In this document: positions 11,790 to 20,490 of the stretch, piece by piece
Numbering within the stretch: the first letter of the stretch is position 1
Layout of the letters: each line of letters begins with the position of its first letter
Source: Pomphorhynchus laevis
Taxonomy: Eukaryota > Acanthocephala > Palaeacanthocephala > Echinorhynchida > Pomphorhynchidae
Direction of reading: 5' to 3'
DNA length: 64,000 nt
Assembly (NCBI GenBank): GCA_012934845.2
Contig: WNNJ02002709.1
Span: 41,859-105,858 of the forward strand
Position numbers and translations under genes: made by a program
The notes under the pieces: model-generated
The model's input: only the letters and a program-made list of their open reading frames with translations
Databases searched by the model: none
What the model was told of the DNA's origin: nothing

Positions 11790-11870
11790 TCTTTATTATT
11801 GCAAGCTTTCAACACTGTCCTTTTTTGCTTGAGAAAGACACTGTGTGTTGAAAGCTTGCAATAATAAAGA
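11790..11870. repeat. Perfect 25-bp inverted repeat
   Basis: Arms 11790-11814 and 11846-11870 are exact reverse complements (core 'gcaagctttcaaca' / 'tgttgaaagcttgc') separated by 31 bp. 'gaaagcttgc' on the right arm resembles the 3' motif of PLE tails seen elsewhere in the window, so this may be a relic of inverted PLE tails. Confidence 0.7.
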
Positions 11871-12050
11871 AAGATTTTTGCATATCATGTCTATAAAAGC
11901 ATCATTAACTAATATGAAGAAAGACATGAATTCAAGTCTACAACATACCCATATATAACTATATATGCCCCCTTTTATTTTGTTAACAGTCATACTGAAC
12001 CCACAACTACACACCCTTGAATTCCTTATCAGCCTCAAATATACCATCAA

Positions 12051-12683
12051 ATCAGCTAACTGAGTCTACGTATTTAATATAATTATAAAATAAACAAAAC
12101 ATAATAATGCTAAATCAAAATTTAATAATTAAATAATAAAATTAATAATTGTTTTTAAGATTTTCTATAATTTAAATCAAGTTAAAATAAAAAATTGAAA
12201 TTTAAAATAAACGTCATTTTTATGAATTGACTAATAAATAACAGACGTTGTATCAGAATAAGAATTAGAGGTCATCAGGAGGAACTGCTATGCTATCAGG
12301 TTTCGGCCCCTAACTCCTCTACCCAACATAGCAGCGGGGCCAAATACATGCTAATGATGTATTTCCTCTGATAAAACTATCTAGTATCTTATTCTAATGC
12401 AAAGTATATTATTTATTATCCATCCATAAAAATTTGCCACTTAAGAGTTTAAATTTATTCTTTATATTATTGTGTTGATTTATATATTTTACTATTTTCT
12501 GCTTGATGTTATTTTTATAGTAACCTAGTTTAAAATATGTATCTATTAAATTATTTAAATGATTTTGAAGAAAGCCAATATCATTACATATTGTTGCAAT
12601 TCTTAAAATTTCATTATTTAATGTATTATATTTTATATTATATGGTATGCATGAATGCTCATGCAAAAATATGTTTCTTGTAA
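12051..12683 (-). mobile_element. Naiad-type PLE, 5'-truncated copy
   Basis: Matches the full element at 55727-58800 over the 3' tail, the structured block (12265-12334) and the last 85 or so codons of the RT protein (12409-12666, ending 'GKFLWMDNK'). Similarity stops near 12683, where it joins unrelated coding-like sequence. Very close to the other copies, so probably recent. Confidence 0.85.
12265..12334 (-). ncRNA. Naiad tail structured RNA, hammerhead-like
   Basis: Copy of the structured block analysed at 55959-56028, with no differences seen in the core: CTGATGA, GAAA and the proposed UA cleavage dinucleotide are kept, together with the two pairing tracts CTGCTATG/CATAGCAG and GAGGAG/TTCCTC. 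Confidence 0.45.
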
Positions 12684-12818
12684 TACTTCCAGTTTAGTTC
12701 TTTCAAGCATAGATTTAAACCGAATATTGTAAAATCTTTTTCCATAATATCATCAACAGATCTTATTGAAGCCTTATCTTCTTCAAAATCAAATATTTTT
12801 GTTCTTAATATTTTCATC
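12684..12818 (-). other. Coding-like segment abutting PLE insertion
   Basis: On the minus strand, an open stretch of about 45 codons starts at an ATG after 'ccccattag' (a possible 3' splice site) and includes 'FDFEEDKASIRSVDD' and 'FTIFGLNLCLKELNWK'. It then runs straight into the truncated PLE. Composition looks protein-coding rather than random for such AT-rich DNA. It could be a host exon cut by the insertion or part of another repeat. I do not recognise the protein. Confidence 0.3.
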
Positions 12819-14029
12819 TAATGGGGATATTATAATTTTTTAAAAACAGCATGAAATATCAAGAACACCATGACACCATAAAGAATCATGCATATATCTG
12901 CAATGTATATTTCAAAAAACAAATTTACAAAAACGATAACTTATAATAAGCAGATAGGAATTCTAATTTTCCTAAGTTTGCAATATTTCGGTTTCTAAGA
13001 CTCGTGATGGTGATAATTGCCACGGCCAAACTTATGCCATCTCAAGTTAATAAAAATATTAACTACTATCCAGAAATGACTGTCACTTTCCAATAATTAA
13101 TCGTTGATGAATGTATTCAAAAAATTGATTAATAGCTAAACATATGCTCACTCACTTGCGAATACAGTCATCGCAGTCACCCGCTCTTAAATATCCAAAT
13201 GCCAATTGCAATCGCATATATCCATACCATTTCATTGTTCATATAGTCGTCTCAGTCAGTCTAGAAGCTTGTCGTTATAATTTAACTTCATAATTAAATT
13301 ATCTCCAAAATACACATTATGAATATTAATATATTATATTTATTTATAATCTGCACAACTTATTATTGCGCAGATAAGAGGCGATACAATATGCGTCATA
13401 GTGGTGTCAACAGAATATAAGCACTAATTGATTTGACATGATAGACTAAACTCTGTGAAGTTTGCCAATTGATGAACTTATCAAGTGACGTCAATCAAAT
13501 CAAGCAACAAGGGTGTAGATTTTATTTCAAAGCTTTCCAATTTTACTACCCTTCTTTAATGAAAAACAAAACGAAAAGTGGCACGGATCTGTGCAAATTT
13601 TCGTTTTGTTTGTCAAAACGAAATTTTCGTTTTGAAATAAAATTTACACCTTTGTTAATCGATTTAATCGCTTTCTCTCTTACATATTTTTTCTGCCGTA
13701 TTTATATTGATTCCGACATGAAAGAATTTAGCGTATATCAATCACATACCAAAATTCCAATTATCATGGTACATGATAATCATGAAATTGGCTTAGCATT
13801 TTATCATTCATGACTTGTCCCATCCAATATTGCTCCGTTTGTTTCCTATCATAGATATTTCCAATTTACTGATAATTACACAGATTATTAATAGCGTCTT
13901 GGTATAGACCTTCGAAGACTGTTTATAAAGAATTGTAATTCTATATATATAATTTAAGAGCTGAATGGTTCACACTGTGATCCAGGAGCTTACAAGCTAC
14001 AGTTTCATAATCAAGAATTTTGCCAAAAC
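12819..14029. other. Intergenic, no gene recognised
   Basis: AT-rich non-coding sequence. The only structure seen is the imperfect inverted repeat at 13487-13670, and the open frame 13469-13813 overlapping it is best explained by that palindrome rather than by a gene. Confidence 0.5.
13487..13670. repeat. Imperfect inverted repeat, MITE-like
   Basis: Left side 'gtgtagattttatttcaaag' is mirrored by right side 'ttttgaaataaaatttacac', with partly complementary flanks ('caatcaaatcaagcaacaa' and 'ttgttaatcgatttaatcg'). Between them lies a second small hairpin ('aaacgaaaa...ttttcgttt'). The size and layout fit a small foldback element. No target duplication identified. Confidence 0.45.
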
Positions 14030-14160
14030 CAGAGTTCGATTACAAGTAGAGCAGACTTCTTGATCACTCCTAGACGATCTGATGATAGCCGGCAGCAATC
14101 ATCAGTAGGGTGAACTACTATCAGTCATTTCGGCACGTGGCTTGTTTAAAGAGGCTAGGC
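14030..14160 (-). mobile_element. PLE terminal repeat (family P), inverted copy
   Basis: Minus-strand copy of the terminal-repeat family also found at 14205, 30671, 30944 and 31300. It contains the structured module at 14061-14140 and the flanking 'gcagacttcttgatcactcc'. It faces the plus-strand copy at 14205-14345, giving an inverted pair as is typical for PLE insertions. Confidence 0.6.
14061..14140 (-). ncRNA. Hammerhead-like module, family P copy 1
   Basis: Carries CTGATGA, GAAA and the GTC cleavage triplet (proposed cut between 14073 and 14072). The helix I strands are intact, but the helix II strand before GAAA is degraded. Order of parts as in the 30681 copy. Confidence 0.5.
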
Positions 14161-14204
14161 CCATGCTACCACGTTAGCAAATTCTCGGATATGCATTTTT
14201 AATA

Positions 14205-14345
14205 TATAATAAGGCAGCCGAAACGACTGATGGTAGTTAACCCTACTGATGAGTGCTGCCGGCAACCATCAGCTCGTCTAGGAGTAGTAATGAAGTCTGC
14301 TCTACTTGTAATCAAACTCCGGTTTTTGGCATAATTCTTGATTAC
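14205..14345 (+). mobile_element. PLE terminal repeat (family P)
   Basis: Starts in an AT-rich run ('aatatataataa') directly before GGCAGCC and continues through 'gaagtctgctctacttgtaa' and 'actccggtttttggc', shared with the copy at 30681-30800. Confidence 0.6.
14213..14288 (+). ncRNA. Hammerhead-like module, family P copy 2
   Basis: GGCAGCC, GAAA, CTGATGA, GCTGCC and GTC (cut after 14278) are all present in the order seen at 30681. Helix III has a few mismatches, helix I is largely kept. Confidence 0.55.
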
Positions 14346-14420
14346 ATATATAAGAGGATTAGTCAAATCGGCGTTGCTCGAGATTGTCGTGATGACAATT
14401 CTTTCAAAATATTGATAGAT

Positions 14421-14595
14421 TTCCAAATCGAGCAAACGAAATTTTTTATTTGTTATTAGCAAAAATAGCCTTCGGGATTTCCCCTTTTTCAGTATACAAA
14501 TTATCAGTGTTGATAATTTGTAAACTGAAGAAGGGGAAATCCCGAAAGCTATTTTTGCCAATAACAAATTAAAATTTTCGTTTGCTCGATTTGGA
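14421..14595. repeat. Long hairpin with PLE-tail motif
   Basis: Arms of about 85 bp, nearly complementary, meet at a four-base loop near 14510 ('aaattatca gtgt tgataattt'). The right arm contains 'actgaagaaggggaaatccc' followed by GAAAGC, the CTGANGA-stem-GAAA signature of PLE 3' ends. It lies between two family P terminal repeats, so it is probably a pair of inverted PLE tails. Confidence 0.7.
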
Positions 14596-14604
14596 AAAAT
14601 ATTC

Positions 14605-14770
14605 GTCTCCATTCTATCACCATTATATATATAGGTTGATTGACAACACTTTAGGCAACACTCATAAGTTGCCTGTGTGTCATAGTAAATTATATATAAT
14701 CGCAAAATGTGTAAAACTGTGCTCGTCAAGGAAGGCTGCACATCTACGATTATATATAACCTTAAAAAAT
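14605..14770 (-). mobile_element. PLE terminal-repeat fragments
   Basis: Contains 'gacaacactttaggcaacac' and 'gtaaaactgtgctcgtcaag', which recur in reverse complement at 19250-19320, and 'acacattctacgattatata'-like sequence also seen near 30855. Short TATATA runs separate the pieces, which fits the known preference of PLEs for microsatellite targets. Confidence 0.45.
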
Positions 14771-14794
14771 TTTGATTTCTAATAAACATACATT

Positions 14795-14916
14795 CCAGAT
14801 TATTCCTGTCAGTTCCAGATTATTCCTGTCAGTTCCAGATTATTCCTGTCAGTTCCAGATTATTCCTGTCAGTTCCAGATTATTCCTGTCAGTTCCAGAT
14901 TATTCCTGTCAGTTCC
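14795..14916 (+). repeat. 20-bp tandem array, LINE leader
   Basis: Six near-identical copies of 'tattcctgtcagttccagat' starting at 14801, directly upstream of LINE ORF1. The same array precedes the related copy at 42407. It is part of the element's 5' leader and a good candidate for an internal promoter. Confidence 0.9.
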
Positions 14917-14961
14917 GCTCGCTACGCTCGCGGATTGAGCTCAATCTATCGACAAAAGGTC

Positions 14962-16188
14962 ATGCCTAAAAAAGCGCGATCTCAGATCCCTGTTCCTGAT
15001 CAAGAATCTTCCACATCGGAATGCAATGATGGTTATACCAGCTTTGAAGTTGGATGCGATTCCAAAGATTGCGATGTATGGACACTTGTTCGTGTTAAAA
15101 TATCCGACCACTCGGTGTATAAACGTAAACATTTCACTTGCGGTTTTTGTACATCAGTACGACTACTACAGTTATCCTGCTCATCTACTCCTGTATCACA
15201 CACGACCACTCAGACCAATGCTGTTTTAGATGTTTCCCTCGCATCAACACCTGACTTCGCATCATATAATCCCATTATTGAACCTACTCTCTCACACACT
15301 CCTCGTTCAACTACGTACCAAACTTCCATTAATCTTTCTCATTCTAACAATGCTAACGGTAAAGCTTTTCATCTCGTACCTCCTCTTTCCTATTCCTCCC
15401 CCAATCTAAATAAATCTCAAACTTCTTTATTCTCATCACGTACTCCTTACTCGACCTCTCCTGTATCACCTCTCAATAATTTACACCCTTCCATCAAAAT
15501 CATTTCCAGTAACATTTCCGATCAACTGATTCAACACTCCATTCCTGTCACTCATGCCCCAACCTATTTTAATTCTCCTTACTCTACCTCCCACGTAACA
15601 CTTCCAAATAATTTACATCCTTCATTTAAAATCATATCCAGTCACATCTCTGATCAACCGATTCAACACCCCGCTCCTGTCACACTTGCTCCAACCAATA
15701 TTAATTCTTTATCAAGCACCCCTGTCATTTCCACTTCTATCTGCTCATCTACCTCGACTCCTACCAGCTCTGTCCGTCCACCACTTCCACGAAATCGTTT
15801 TCCTTCGCGCGATCGCTGTATAATCATATCAAACTTAAAGCTTTCCGAATCTGCTTCTCCACAATCTCGCCTCGATGATGATGTATCTGATTTCATGTCT
15901 AACCTAGCAACCATTCTACCTGATGATAACCCATCACTCTTCAATAATATCGCTCCTGTATCCTTTATTCGTTTAAACAAATCCACTAAATCCAATCATC
16001 TCAGTCCTCCACTCTTAAAAATCGTTTTCCGACATAGTTCACATGCCTCTTCGGTACTCTCCCAACGTTTTAAACTTCTTACCACTTCATCTACTTGCCG
16101 TATCTTTCCTGACCGCTCCCCTTCTGATATTGCCCAGCTCAATTTAGCTCGCATTGAGAAACATCGACGTGAAACAAACGGCGAGTAA
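14962..16188 (+). CDS. LINE ORF1 protein with PHD-like zinc finger
   Basis: About 408 residues. I start at the ATG of 'MPKKARSQIPVP' because the open frame upstream has no ATG. Residues about 25-75 carry a Cys pattern, 'GCDSKDCDVW' followed by 'FTCGFC', that resembles half of a PHD or RING-type finger, as in CR1/L2 ORF1 proteins. Residues about 80-280 are low-complexity Ser/Thr/Pro with internal 50-60-residue repeats ('NNLHPS' recurs). The C-terminal third ('RDRCIIISNLKLSES' to 'RIEKHRRETNGE') is conserved among all copies here and may be an RNA-binding fold. The likely role is binding element RNA. Stop precedes ORF2 by 62 bases. Confidence 0.8.
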   Translation: MPKKARSQIPVPDQESSTSECNDGYTSFEVGCDSKDCDVWTLVRVKISDHSVYKRKHFTCGFCTSVRLLQLSCSSTPVSHTTTQTNAVLDVSLASTPDFASYNPIIEPTLSHTPRSTTYQTSINLSHSNNANGKAFHLVPPLSYSSPNLNKSQTSLFSSRTPYSTSPVSPLNNLHPSIKIISSNISDQLIQHSIPVTHAPTYFNSPYSTSHVTLPNNLHPSFKIISSHISDQPIQHPAPVTLAPTNINSLSSTPVISTSICSSTSTPTSSVRPPLPRNRFPSRDRCIIISNLKLSESASPQSRLDDDVSDFMSNLATILPDDNPSLFNNIAPVSFIRLNKSTKSNHLSPPLLKIVFRHSSHASSVLSQRFKLLTTSSTCRIFPDRSPSDIAQLNLARIEKHRRETNGE

Positions 16189-16250
16189 TCCTTATCTATA
16201 CGTAAAATCAACGGAAATTTTCACGTTCTTTACACAAGGCCAAAAATTCG

Positions 16251-19224
16251 ATGGCGTCCCATCTCTCCCCCTTGTCTTCTTCGCTAGTCGATCTCGCTCC
16301 TAAGCATACTTTTCGTCTTAGTCTATTCAATACTCGCTCCATTCTTCATAAAGCTGATATGCTTCTCGATATCTTCGATCAATTATCTATCGATATTCTC
16401 TGCATTACCGAATCCTGGCACTCTGACTCCGACGATCTTGCTATTCGTCGTCTATGTCGCTCTGGTTGTTCTCTAGTTGAATCAGCTCGTCAAATTACAT
16501 CTCATACATCTACTGCGTCTAACCATGGCGGTATTGTTGCCATTGCTCGTCACCCAATGTCTTTACGTAAAATCAACGTTAACATCCGTTACACTTCGTT
16601 CGAATTACTCATATGCAGATTATCAACGCCTTTCCCTCTGGAACTTGTGATTGTATACCGTCCAGGTTCAGTTGCCCCATCACGTATCTTCTTTAACGAC
16701 CTTGCAGATCTAATGTCTCACTGTTCATTGTCTTATACTCCTTCTTTTGTTCTCGGTGACTTTAACATTCGTCTTGATCGCCCGTCTGACTCTGACTCTA
16801 TCACTTTAACTAATCTTTTTTCTGATTTTAACTATAAATTACTTTCAACAAGCCCAACTCATATTCTCGGCGGTGCTCTCGACATCATTGCTGTTCCTAA
16901 CTGCTTCAATGACTATACCTCCTTGTCAATTACTGATCCTGGTTTGTCCGATCATTTCCTTGTCACTCTTACTCTTACTCGTCCCCATCCTCCTTCTCCG
17001 CCTTTACCTTTATCTACACCAAGTCGACCCTGGAAGCTTCTCGATATTCCTGTTCTCTGCACAGCCTTACTCAATTCTTCACTCTTTTCACTTCCTCTTA
17101 ACTATCTCTCTCACGATGATCTCTGCATTCTGATTGATTCTGAACTTACGTCGATCCTCAATAACCTTCTGCCTAGTCGACTTCGACGTTCCCAGCGCTT
17201 GCGCCATGCTCCCTGGTTCGATTCTGACTGTAGTCTTTCTAAGCGTCGACTCCGTCACTCTTTTCGTATGTATAAACGCTTTCTTAAACGTTCACCCGAC
17301 TCACTCCCTCCAAATCTTCGTGATTCCTACTTTTCTCAACGCCGTTCACATCTCATTCTTATACGTACTAAACGTACTCTCTTTTGGCGAAATCAACTCG
17401 AGTCATCTTCCAACTCTAAATCTCATTGGAAAATCTTAAACTCAATTCTTTCACGATCATCTACCCCTTGTAATATAAATCCTGATGAATTTTCTTCTTA
17501 TCTACAAACTAAACTATCTAATTTACTTTCCCTACTACCCATAGCCCCCTTGTACCCACTCTTCTCTTTAAATACTTCCCTCCCAGAACTATTCCACCTT
17601 CTTCCCGTTTCGTCTGATGAAGTTTCTTCGGTTCTGCTGTCATTACCTAATAAAACCTCTCCTTCTGACCCAATTCCCACTCACTTGCTTAAAAATATCT
17701 GCTCCTTTATCTTACCCTTCCTAACCACATTGTTCAACTCGTCCATCCGTAGCTGTACATTTCCTTCCATCTGGAAATGCGCCACTGTTCGTCCTCTCAT
17801 CAAAAAGCAATCTCTCGAATCCTCACTACAATCTTCGTACCGTCCTATTTCACTTCTCCCAACCCTCTCTAAACTCTTTGAGCGTCTCGTTCTTAAGCAA
17901 GTTAATACATATCTCTATTCCTCTAACTTATTTCCTCCCTTCCAAGCCGCTTTTCGCTCTAATTACTCTACCGAAATTGCCTGTCTTAAAGTTTATAACG
18001 ACTTACTCATATCGCGCGATCATAAATTATGTAGTGTCATAGTTTCTCTTGATCTATCGTCTGCTTTTGACATCGTCGATCACTCGATTCTTCTCCATCG
18101 CCTTCGTCATGATTATGGATTCTCTTTACCCACTGTATCATGGTTTTCTTCATATCTATCAAACCGTACATTTCGCGTCTATTCTAACTCTTCTCTCTCC
18201 CATCCTTCATCCATTCCGTCCGGTGTTCCACAAGGCTCCGTATTAGGCCCTATGCTTTTCTCTCTTCTTCTTGGTGATTTGTCTTCGATTTCTCATAAAT
18301 TTAACTTCCATGTTATGCAATATGCTGATGACATTCTCATCTATGCTCATGCACCTGTTTATCGTATTCACGATCTTAGTGTTTCTGCTTTCCGACTGTC
18401 TTGTCTCAATTTCCAATCATCTTTCTTCCCTTCGCCTTTCTCTGAATCCTGATAAATCCAAAATTATGTGAATCCTACCTCGACGCCTCGGCTTCGAACC
18501 TCCCTCCGTATCATTAAATTCTATAATTCTTCCTATCGTTGATAATCTCGTTTTCCTAGGCTTCCATTTTGACAACCGACTTTCACTTAAACCTTTCGTT
18601 AAAGATAAAGTACGCTCATCTACCTTGATACTCCGCAACCTCCGTCAAGTTCGTAGATTGATCGATTTCCCTTCTTGTATGACTCTCATATCATCTCTCC
18701 TTTTTTCTAGACTCGATTATTGTCTTAGTCTATTTTCCAACTCACCTAAATCCACTCTTCTTCCCCTACAACGCATCGTCAACGCAGCCGTCCGAATTAT
18801 CCTCCGTCTTCGTCGTTTTGATCATACATCCTACCATCTTGCTTCTCTCGATTTGCCTACAATTTATTGTCGTGTTCAAATTCGTCTTCTTATCGTTGCT
18901 TTCCGCCTTGTAACTTTTCATACCCCTTCATTTCTCAACCTTCCTTTTCTTGATAATTCTCGTCCTGTTTACTGTTCCTTGCGTTCCTGTAATTCCTTCT
19001 TTTACATGTCCCAAACTACTCTACCTCCTTTGGACTCCGCTCCTTCCTGGTGGCTGCTCCTCTATCGTGGAATCATCTGCCTATTCATATACGCCAATCA
19101 ACTTCCCTGCAGTGCTTCAAACGACAAATCCGATCCCATTTTAACAATTTATCCGCTTGACTTTTTCATTTTTGTTTGTGGACTTGTAAGCGTACAGCTT
19201 GTACGCATTTGCCACATTAAATAA
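16251..19224 (+). pseudogene. LINE ORF2: endonuclease and reverse transcriptase
   Basis: The first open part (16251-18452, 733 codons) has an AP-type endonuclease: 'LFNTRSI', 'CITESWHSDSD', 'YRPGS', 'VLGDFNIRLD' and 'DPGLSDHFLV'. The reverse transcriptase follows with 'SYRPISLLPTLSKLFERL', 'SLDLSSAFDIVDH', 'SGVPQGSVLGPMLFSLLL' and the catalytic 'MQYADDILIY'. A frame change near 18390 and stops near 18452-18470 interrupt it; the C-terminal part resumes to 19170 ('LDYCLSLFSNSPKSTLLPL' and on). The protein would nick DNA and copy the RNA from its 3' end. One or two repairs short of complete, so a recent insertion. Confidence 0.88.
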
Positions 19225-19226
19225 AT

Positions 19227-19740
19227 TTGTATTATTATATATATGCAACCTTACTTGACGAGCACAGTTATACTATGGTACACAGGCACTTATAAGTGTT
19301 GCCTAAAGTGTTCGTCTAGAAGTGACATTGTACTTGAAAGTCGTGAATCAAAGTTCATTCTACCTAACAGCACCATTATATATAGCAATAATAATTAAAA
19401 AAAGAATAATCTGAACATCACAACTGTTTTCAATTATTATTGAGATATAAATAAAATGAAATTCGAAAAACAGATTCGGGAAGGCAGTTCTCACTATGCT
19501 AAATGTAATATGTAAACTAGCGAATCTTATATATTGTTTTAGTTTGAGCTCGGTTGAAATCGGGATTGGTGATCATGTGATAGATGCTTATATTTCTATT
19601 GAATAGTTGCTAGGTCACACGAAGTGACTTTCACATTGAAAACCAGCTACAGAATCCTTCCTTCATTACTACCAATTACATACACACTGACTACTAACAG
19701 CACCATATATAGTTGTCTATTATATTGGGCTTTTTCAATT
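19227..19740. mobile_element. PLE terminal-repeat fragments, degraded
   Basis: After a TATATA run, 19247-19380 contains 'gacgagcacagttatact', 'gttgcctaaagtgttcgtc' and 'tagaagtgacattgtacttg', also found near 14640 (inverted) and 30540. 'agcaccattatatatag' and 'agcaccatatatagttg' recur at 19368 and 19709. No coding sequence. Boundaries are approximate. Confidence 0.4.
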
Positions 19741-20264
19741 GTAAGTATTTATAACAAAGACTATTTTTTAATCACTGATTAAAAAATACGTATGAAGTCG
19801 GAAGTATTGAAGGAATGATATCGTAGCTGATTTGTACTACGAAATCATATTGTGTGATTTAGCAAAATTAGTAAATAGATGAATGAATTCATCAGATGAT
19901 CACCAATACCGATTCTATGATATCATGATTACATCAGTGATAAATATAAATAGAAATAATGCTATGAATGTATCTCGGAAAATGCGGTTTCGGGAATTCA
20001 CTACATTGTTATATATAGTGAAATTGTTATATATAGCGACAGCCAAAATATAAACACAGTTGTTATTATTTATTATGCACACTTATTGAACAACGTTTTG
20101 ACAAATTGTCTTCGTCAAGTAAACATTTCTGACTAAATTTGTCGAAATGATGTTCAATAAGTGTACATAATAAAAAATAATTGTGTTCGTCTTTCGGTTT
20201 CCACACTATTATTAGTAATTTATATATGTAATCTGCTTCAATAAATTTTTTTATTTATTTATTT
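19741..20264. other. Non-coding, with inverted repeat
   Basis: No gene seen. An inverted repeat spans about 20073-20178: 'cacacttattgaacaacg' on the left against 'atgatgttcaataagtgtac' on the right, enclosing 'ttgtcttcgtcaag' and 'aaatttgtcgaaatg'. Read on the minus strand, the inner part gives TTGACGA, a short stem and AAAACG, similar to other PLE 3' ends here. Confidence 0.45.
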
Positions 20265-20490
20265 AAAATGGCAAATGCACGCCTATGCGAGCTTACAAAA
20301 CATGGTAGAAGAGCAAACAAATAAATAAAATAGTATGTAAAATGAAAATGTTGATAAAATTGAAGCAAGTATATTAAAGATGAGGTGATGTGTGGAATGT
20401 GGCGAGGCATCGGGGGGAAACAAAAAACTTTGGGTGATTTAGTTAAAGAGGTATGAGGAATTGTGAGTTAGATAAGATGTTGAGGACATA
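20265..20490 (-). mobile_element. LINE 3' end fragment, minus strand
   Basis: Reads, on the minus strand, into 'gtaagctcgcataggcgtgc' and 'atttgccatttt', the hairpin plus 3' terminus shared by the LINEs here. It resembles the 3' end near 34245. It is joined head to head with a plus-strand LINE starting near 20490. Confidence 0.6.

Larger units (their letters stand above)
14795..19226 (+). mobile_element. CR1/L2-like LINE, near full length (family 1)
   Basis: The most complete LINE here: tandem leader, ORF1 (14962-16188), ORF2 (from 16251) and a 3' end 'gcatttgccacattaaataa' after a short hairpin (19184-19206). ORF2 has one clear frame disruption near 18390, so this copy is probably inactive but young. 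Closely related copies lie at 25525-28090 (minus), 42407-44791 (plus), 59905-62390 (minus) and 63027-64000 (plus). Clade assignment rests on the ORF1-zinc-finger plus AP-endonuclease plus RT layout and the short 3' end without a poly(A) tail. Confidence 0.9.

Noticed and set aside
13469-13813. Protein-coding gene of 114 codons
   Set aside because: The frame spans an imperfect inverted repeat and shows no domain or codon pattern beyond AT-rich chance.
14795-14916. CRISPR array
   Set aside because: The units are contiguous with no spacers, and the array sits in a LINE leader of an animal genome.
15663-15995. Minus-strand frame opposite LINE ORF1
   Set aside because: It appears in both LINE copies only because the opposite strand (ORF1) is conserved; no independent features.
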